The notes under the pieces were generated by a model. That model saw nothing but the letters and a program-made list of their open reading frames with translations, did no database searches and was not told where the DNA came from. The position numbers and the translations under genes are program-made. Positions 59,674 to 64,000 of a DNA stretch of 64,000 nt are shown piece by piece. Within the stretch, counting starts at the first letter, position 1. Each line of letters starts with the position of its first letter. The stretch is from assembly GCF_029868385.1 (NCBI RefSeq), contig NZ_JARWNX010000056.1, positions 202,488 to 266,487 of the forward strand, read 5' to 3'. The DNA is from Nocardia cyriacigeorgica (lineage in GTDB: Bacteria > Actinomycetota > Actinomycetes > Mycobacteriales > Mycobacteriaceae).

Positions 59674-61190
59674 GCGCCGCCGAGCCACTGGATGTGGCCA
59701 TCATCGGCGCCGGTTTCGCCGGTATCGGCACCGCGATCCGACTGCGACAAAAAGGCATCACCGACTTCGCGATCTTCGAACGCGGCACCGAGGTGGGCGG
59801 CACCTGGCGCGACAACACCTATCCCGGCGCGGCCTGCGATATTCCGTCGCGGCTGTACTCCTACAGTTTCGCCCCCAACCCGGACTGGTCGCACACCTAC
59901 TCCGGCAGTTCCGAGATCCTCGGCTATATCGATGCGATGGTCGACGAGTTCGGGCTGCGGCCCCGGATCAGGTTCGGGCACAACGTCACCGGGATCGTGT
60001 TCGACGAGGCGAGTGGATTGTGGAACCTCGACCTGTCGGGGCGGCGGCGCAGGGTGCGGGCACGCACCGTGGTGCTCGCCTCGGGGCCCTTGTCCAACGC
60101 CAGCTTTCCCAGCATTCCCGGTATCGAGGACTATCAGGGACACAAGATCCACAGTGCCCGTTGGGATCACGACTACGATTTCACCGGCAAACGGGTCGCC
60201 GTGGTCGGCACCGGCGCCAGCGCGGTGCAGATCGTCCCCGAACTCGTCCGGCGGGCCGGAAAGGTGAAGGTCTTTCAGCGGACACCGGGCTGGGTGTTGC
60301 CACGGGTGAACCGCTCCACCAACGAACTCACCAAAGAGGTCTACCGACGGCTACCCGTCGCCGAATCCCTTGCCCGCCAGGGATGGTTCTGGGGGCATGA
60401 ATCGGTGGCGCTCGGCGTGGTCTGGAATACGCCGCTGACCCGAGTGGTGGAATCGGTGGCCAAACTGCATCTGCGCAGTCAGGTGCGCGACCCGTGGCTA
60501 CGCCGCCAGCTGACACCGGATTTCCGGGCCGGATGCAAACGTCTGCTGATGACCAGCGACTACTATCCGGCGCTCCAGCGCGATAACTGCACCCTGGTCA
60601 CCTGGCCGATCGCCCGCATCAGCGAACAGGGCATCCGCACCGCCGAGGGCATCGAGCACCGCGTCGACTGCATCGTGTTCGCCACCGGATTCGACGTGTC
60701 CAAGACCGGCAGCCCCATCCCCGTCACCGGACGCGATGGACGAGTCCTCGCCGAGGAATGGAGTAGGGGCGCTTACGCGTACAAGAGCGTCACCGTCGCC
60801 GGTTATCCGAATCTGTTCCTCACCTTCGGACCCAATTCGGGGCCGGGACACAATTCGGCGCTGGTGTACATGGAGGCGCAGATCAACTATCTGACCGAGG
60901 CCATCGGCCTGATCCTGCACCGGAATCTGCGCACGCTCGAAGTCCGCCGCGATCGACAGGACCGGTACAACAAGCGGCTGCAACAGCGTCTGTCGGCCAC
61001 CACCTGGAATTCCGGTTGCCGCAGCTGGTACCTGACCGATGACGGTTTCAACGCCACCATGTTCCCCGGTTTCGGCACCCAGTACGCCCGGCAACTGGCG
61101 TCCGTCGACACCGACGACTATGTCCTCACCCCGCAGGCGAGTATGTCGCCGGTCAGCACCGAGGACCGTGCCGTGGTTCCGTTCGGCTAG
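59670..61190 (+). CDS. Baeyer-Villiger flavin monooxygenase (MymA-like)
   Basis: A 506-residue class B flavin monooxygenase. It has FAD-binding VAIIGAGFAGIGTAIRL, the BVMO fingerprint FxGxxxHxxxW seen as YQGHKIHSARWDHD, the NADP motif VAVVGTGASAVQIVPEL and DCIVFATGFDVSKTG. It inserts oxygen into ketones or oxygenates N/S groups, using NADPH. ATG 59670 overlaps the diiron protein stop. It is the last gene of the operon; a stem-loop follows. Confidence 0.92.
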   Translation: MSAAEPLDVAIIGAGFAGIGTAIRLRQKGITDFAIFERGTEVGGTWRDNTYPGAACDIPSRLYSYSFAPNPDWSHTYSGSSEILGYIDAMVDEFGLRPRIRFGHNVTGIVFDEASGLWNLDLSGRRRRVRARTVVLASGPLSNASFPSIPGIEDYQGHKIHSARWDHDYDFTGKRVAVVGTGASAVQIVPELVRRAGKVKVFQRTPGWVLPRVNRSTNELTKEVYRRLPVAESLARQGWFWGHESVALGVVWNTPLTRVVESVAKLHLRSQVRDPWLRRQLTPDFRAGCKRLLMTSDYYPALQRDNCTLVTWPIARISEQGIRTAEGIEHRVDCIVFATGFDVSKTGSPIPVTGRDGRVLAEEWSRGAYAYKSVTVAGYPNLFLTFGPNSGPGHNSALVYMEAQINYLTEAIGLILHRNLRTLEVRRDRQDRYNKRLQQRLSATTWNSGCRSWYLTDDGFNATMFPGFGTQYARQLASVDTDDYVLTPQASMSPVSTEDRAVVPFG

Positions 61191-61199
61191 TCCGGCGAT

Positions 61200-61233
61200 G
61201 TCCCCGCGCCGACGCAGAACCTGGGGCGGGGAC
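61200..61233. terminator. Stem-loop between convergent operon ends
   Basis: GTCCCCGC (61200-61207) pairs with GCGGGGAC (61226-61233) with an 18-nt loop, just after the monooxygenase stop and before the end of the convergent TetR gene. Probably a bidirectional terminator; the loop is long and there is no U-tract. Confidence 0.5.
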
Positions 61234-61270
61234 TGCGCTGGCCGAGATCATCGCGTCGTCGTATGCCGTT

Positions 61271-61876
61271 TCAGGCGGTCGACGACGCGGTGGCGAGCCG
61301 GAGGGTGGTGAGCAGTTCGGCGGTGCAGGCGGTCAGGTCGAAGCCGGGATCGGCGGCCGCGCGCAGGATGACGCCATTGCGTAGGGAAAGAATGAATCCG
61401 GCCATCAGGTCGGGATCGAAGTCACGGAACTCGCCCGCGCGCTGGCCATCGGCCAGCAGTTCGGCCAGCTTCGCTCGATCGGCGTTCGCCTGCCGGTCAC
61501 GGGCCTCGGTGTCCGGGGCGGCGGTTTGCAGGCGCAACATCGTCACCAGGTGGTTGCGATGGTCGCGGATGAACTCGCAGTTCGCGGTCAGGAACGCGTC
61601 GAGACGTGCGGCCGGGCCGCCGTCGCCGGCGCGCGCGGAGACGAACGCGGTGAATTCGGCCAGGATCGTGGTCATCACCTCGGCCATCAGGTGCTGTTTG
61701 CTCGCGAAATGGTAGGAGATGATGCCGGTGCTGCTCAGCCCCGCACCGCGTGCGATGGCGCTGAACGAGGCGCCCGCGTAGCCGATATCGGCGATGGTGT
61801 CGATCGCGGCGCGCACGATCTGCGCCCGCCGGGCTCGCTCGATCGTCGTCGGCTCGCCCTGTCTTCTTGCTCGCAC
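61271..61876 (-). CDS. TetR-family regulator
   Basis: A 201-residue TetR with HTH IVRAAIDTIADIGYAGASFS then AIARGAGLSSTGIISYHFAS and a helical ligand domain. GTG 61876 is the start; the surrounding CTCGCACGAG is a short palindrome. It is convergent with the esterase-SDR-diiron-FMO operon and is a plausible regulator of it through the 56800-56827 palindrome, but no copy of that palindrome is at its own start, so the link is unproven. The fucosidase gene lies just upstream on the same strand (stop at 61902). Confidence 0.88.
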   Translation of the reverse strand: MRARRQGEPTTIERARRAQIVRAAIDTIADIGYAGASFSAIARGAGLSSTGIISYHFASKQHLMAEVMTTILAEFTAFVSARAGDGGPAARLDAFLTANCEFIRDHRNHLVTMLRLQTAAPDTEARDRQANADRAKLAELLADGQRAGEFRDFDPDLMAGFILSLRNGVILRAAADPGFDLTACTAELLTTLRLATASSTA

Positions 61877-61901
61877 GAGCGAAAGTTAACACGGCCGCCG
61901 A

Positions 61902-63362
61902 TTACGGCCGGGTGATCGCCAAGACGTACGCGTGCTGCTGCGGCGCCGGGTCGGGCGGCAGCTGGATTGTGAGGTCGCCGTCACGCGCATGCCAGCGCAG
62001 GTCCGCGGCGCCGCCGAGGAGTCCGACCGTGGCGGATGGCGGGATCCGAAGATCGCGCAGGGTGACCTCGCCGGTGGGCTGGTCGGCCAGCACGATCGCG
62101 AAGAAGGTGCCATCGCGGCGGGTGAACCGCACCTGATCACCCGCAGTTGTGATGGTCGCGGCCTGTTCCCATGGCGTGGTCTCGTAGATCGCGTCCCCGT
62201 TGCGCGCCAGCCACGCGCCGAGCGCGCGCAACGGCACCAGCTGGAGTTCCGGGATCCGTCCCGCACCATCGGGTCCGACGTTGAGCAGCAGATTGCCGCC
62301 CTCGGCGACCACATCGGCCAGCAGATGGATCACCTGGGCGCCGGTCAGAGTGTCGGCGCTCGTCTCCTCGGCGTTGTATCCGAAGGACCGCCCGAGCCCT
62401 CGGGTCAGCTCCCAGGCGCCGGTCTGCACGGTGGTGGGGGTGGCGTACTCGTGGGTCGCCACGTCGTAGTGGAAGTTCTTGGCCGGTTCGGGAATCTCGC
62501 GGCCGCGCTCGGCCATCGCTTTCAGCGCGATACCGATGAAACCCAGGTACGCGGCGCGGACGAGGCGGTTGCCCGGTAGGTTCGGCTGCATCCAGCGATC
62601 GTTGACCACGCCGTCGTCGACGGTGTCGTAGTAGTGGGCCATGATCTCGTGCGGGTCGATCTCGGCGGGCCAGCCCATATCGTTCCACAGGATCGACGGC
62701 CGATAGGTGTCGATCAGCTCCCGCCATTGCGCGGCCGCATACCGTGCGTACCGCGGTCCGAGCGCCTGATGTCGGATCAGATCGGTCATGGTCCGCAGCG
62801 GCTGTTCCCGCACCGTCCAGTCCATCCCCCCGCAGTAGTACAGCCCCATCCGCATGCCCCTGGCCCGCACCGCGCGGGTCAGATCACCCACCAGATCACG
62901 ACCGCAACGGTAGGCGCTGCCGGTGTGCGGGTGCTCGACCTTGCTGGGCCACAACGGATATCCGTCCAGATGACGGGTGACCATGACGACATATCTGGCG
63001 CCCACCTCGCCGAAGAGCCGCGCCCAGTCCGCGAAGTCCACCGCCTCGGCCGCCTCGTCGAACGGCGATCGGAAGTCGGCGTAGGACACCCGGTCGCCGT
63101 AGGTCGCCGCATGATGGGCTGCCGTCGGCGAGCCCGGCACCCGCATCGAATTGAGATACCACTCGGCGTACGGAATCCGGTCGGCGGTGGTCTTTCCCGC
63201 GGTGAGGTCCCGCATGAACGCGGAATAGTCCGCCTCGGTGCGCTCGGCGAAGGCGGGCACCGAATACAGGCCCCAATGGACGAAGATGCCCAGTTTGGCC
63301 TTGCCGTACCAATCCGGGATCGGCCGCGCCCCCAACGAATCCCTGTCCGGGGCATATGTCAC
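61902..63362 (-). CDS. GH29 alpha-L-fucosidase
   Basis: A 486-residue GH29 enzyme. The N-terminal barrel motif is AKLGIFVHWGLYSVPAF; VVMVTRHLDGYPLW (residues 124-137) is the KHHDGF-type motif, here as RHLDGY; the nucleophile is Asp228 in SILWNDMGWP. A C-terminal beta-domain begins about residue 400. It has no signal peptide, so it is cytoplasmic and would act on imported fucosides. GTG 63362 has a GAGGAAC site just upstream. A palindrome lies 24 bp before the start. No fucose-utilisation genes are adjacent. Confidence 0.9.
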   Translation of the reverse strand: MTYAPDRDSLGARPIPDWYGKAKLGIFVHWGLYSVPAFAERTEADYSAFMRDLTAGKTTADRIPYAEWYLNSMRVPGSPTAAHHAATYGDRVSYADFRSPFDEAAEAVDFADWARLFGEVGARYVVMVTRHLDGYPLWPSKVEHPHTGSAYRCGRDLVGDLTRAVRARGMRMGLYYCGGMDWTVREQPLRTMTDLIRHQALGPRYARYAAAQWRELIDTYRPSILWNDMGWPAEIDPHEIMAHYYDTVDDGVVNDRWMQPNLPGNRLVRAAYLGFIGIALKAMAERGREIPEPAKNFHYDVATHEYATPTTVQTGAWELTRGLGRSFGYNAEETSADTLTGAQVIHLLADVVAEGGNLLLNVGPDGAGRIPELQLVPLRALGAWLARNGDAIYETTPWEQAATITTAGDQVRFTRRDGTFFAIVLADQPTGEVTLRDLRIPPSATVGLLGGAADLRWHARDGDLTIQLPPDPAPQQHAYVLAITRP

Positions 63363-63385
63363 GACTGTTCCTCCACGTCGGGCGC

Positions 63386-63409
63386 ATTTTTGCTTGTCCG
63401 AGCAAAAAT
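63386..63409. promoter_or_regulatory. Palindrome upstream of the fucosidase gene
   Basis: ATTTTTGCT (63386-63394) and AGCAAAAAT (63401-63409) are perfect complements about a 6-nt centre, 24 bp upstream of the GTG and 58 bp past the mycolyltransferase stop. AT-rich arms argue for an operator over a terminator; the TTGCT/AGCAA half-sites recall LacI-type sites. Confidence 0.6.
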
Positions 63410-63466
63410 AGCACGGGCGAGCAGAACTGCCCGTGAGCGGTAACAGTGCAGGTCAGGGCGTCGACT

Positions 63467-64000
63467 TCAGCGCAATGCCTGCTCGAACATCGGCCAGGAG
63501 GCGTGTAGATCCTGCTGCCAGTACCGCCATGAGTGGGTGCCGGTGGGGCGGAAGTCGAAGGTGGCGGGGATATCGAGGCGGCGCAGCCGTTCGTGCAGGC
63601 GGATGGTGCAGGCGTGTGCCGCGACCTCGAGGGGTGAGCCGAACAGCAGTTGCCAGGTCAGTCGCGTCAGATCGCCGTCGACGCCCGCCGGGGTGTCGAA
63701 CGGGCCGGGGATTCCGGTGCCGGTGCTGACGTAGACGGCGGTGCCTTTCAATTTGTGCGCGTGCAGGGCGGGATCGTTGGCCGCCCAGGCCGGATCACCG
63801 GGCGGGCCCCACATATTGGCGACATTGCCCGCGAATCGGGTGACCACGGCGGTGACGGTGGCTTGGCCGAGTGGGTCGCTGGTGCTGACGCATCCGCTGT
63901 AGGAGGCGATGGCGCGGTAGAAGCCGGGTGCGGATTCGGCGAGTTGAAAGACCGAGGTTCCGGCCATCGAGATGCCGGCGATAGCGTTGGCGCCGGTGCC
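63467..64000 (-). CDS. Mycolyltransferase (antigen-85-type), 5' part beyond window
   Basis: The C-terminal 177 residues of an Ag85/MPT51-type alpha/beta hydrolase; the N-terminus lies beyond 64000. The nucleophile elbow AIAGISMAGTSV is visible at the edge; SYSGCVSTSDPLGQ and MWGPPGDPAWAANDP match the corresponding parts of the mycolyltransferase at 19041, and the C-terminal His is in GTHSWRYW. It is clearly a paralogue of that gene. Presumably exported and acting on trehalose mycolates. Confidence 0.88.
   Translation of the reverse strand, partial: GTGANAIAGISMAGTSVFQLAESAPGFYRAIASYSGCVSTSDPLGQATVTAVVTRFAGNVANMWGPPGDPAWAANDPALHAHKLKGTAVYVSTGTGIPGPFDTPAGVDGDLTRLTWQLLFGSPLEVAAHACTIRLHERLRRLDIPATFDFRPTGTHSWRYWQQDLHASWPMFEQALR

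Overview
The window reads as chromosome of a high-GC, mycolic-acid-bearing actinomycete, most likely Nocardia or a close relative (inference). Reasons: two antigen-85-type mycolyltransferases (19041-20063 and the one cut by the right edge), DUF3068 and DUF2613 envelope proteins, AlkB, several acyl-CoA dehydrogenases, tandem DUF397 genes behind an XRE/DUF5753 regulator, many GTG/TTG starts and two apparently leaderless promoters. No rRNA, tRNA, CRISPR array or intact mobile element was seen.

Layout. 1-7 kb: edge-cut Acg-like flavoprotein, formylglycine-generating enzyme plus its CSPTR arylsulfatase, a HAD phosphatase, and a glycosyltransferase-like gene carrying an in-frame run of about 12 heptanucleotide repeats. 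7-12.2 kb: lipoprotein, STAND/TPR NTPase and UGT-type glycosyltransferase on the minus strand, facing a membrane pentapeptide-repeat protein. 12.2-20.4 kb: an accessory stretch with XRE regulators, three DUF397 paralogues, a GntA-like protein, small unknown genes, a VOC protein, a mycolyltransferase and three broken genes (SDR with internal deletion, ADP-ribosylglycohydrolase tail, serine-recombinase scrap). 20.4-25.1 kb: TauD-type sulfate-ester dioxygenase and a four-gene compatible-solute ABC importer with ATGA-coupled genes. 25.1-28.7 kb: an unusual operon of a 28-residue membrane peptide, an ATP-grasp ligase and a 671-residue protein with a papain-like Cys/His/Asn pattern. 28.9-31.6 kb: envelope lipoprotein and a secreted/DUF2613/DUF3068 operon.

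31.6-46.3 kb is mainly lipid and redox metabolism: FAD monooxygenase, FabG-like SDR plus acyl-CoA dehydrogenase with a divergent LysR regulator, secreted propeller and M15-like proteins, a BNR propeller plus MoaD-like pair, an ACAD10/11-like dehydrogenase beside a truncated kinase partner, an SDR/TetR divergent pair with two identical-design palindromes, and a TetR regulator whose probable operator recurs in front of an acetoacetate-decarboxylase-like/aldehyde-dehydrogenase operon. 46.6-56.5 kb: LAL-type LuxR regulator overlapping a mini sigma-region-4 protein, flavoprotein, AlkB, secretory lipase and helical unknowns. 56.8-64 kb: a mymA-like operon (HSL esterase, SDR, ferritin-like diiron protein, Baeyer-Villiger monooxygenase) behind a strong palindromic operator, a TetR regulator, a GH29 fucosidase with its own palindrome, and the second mycolyltransferase.

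All functional calls rest on motifs and family recognition by eye; no database search was run.
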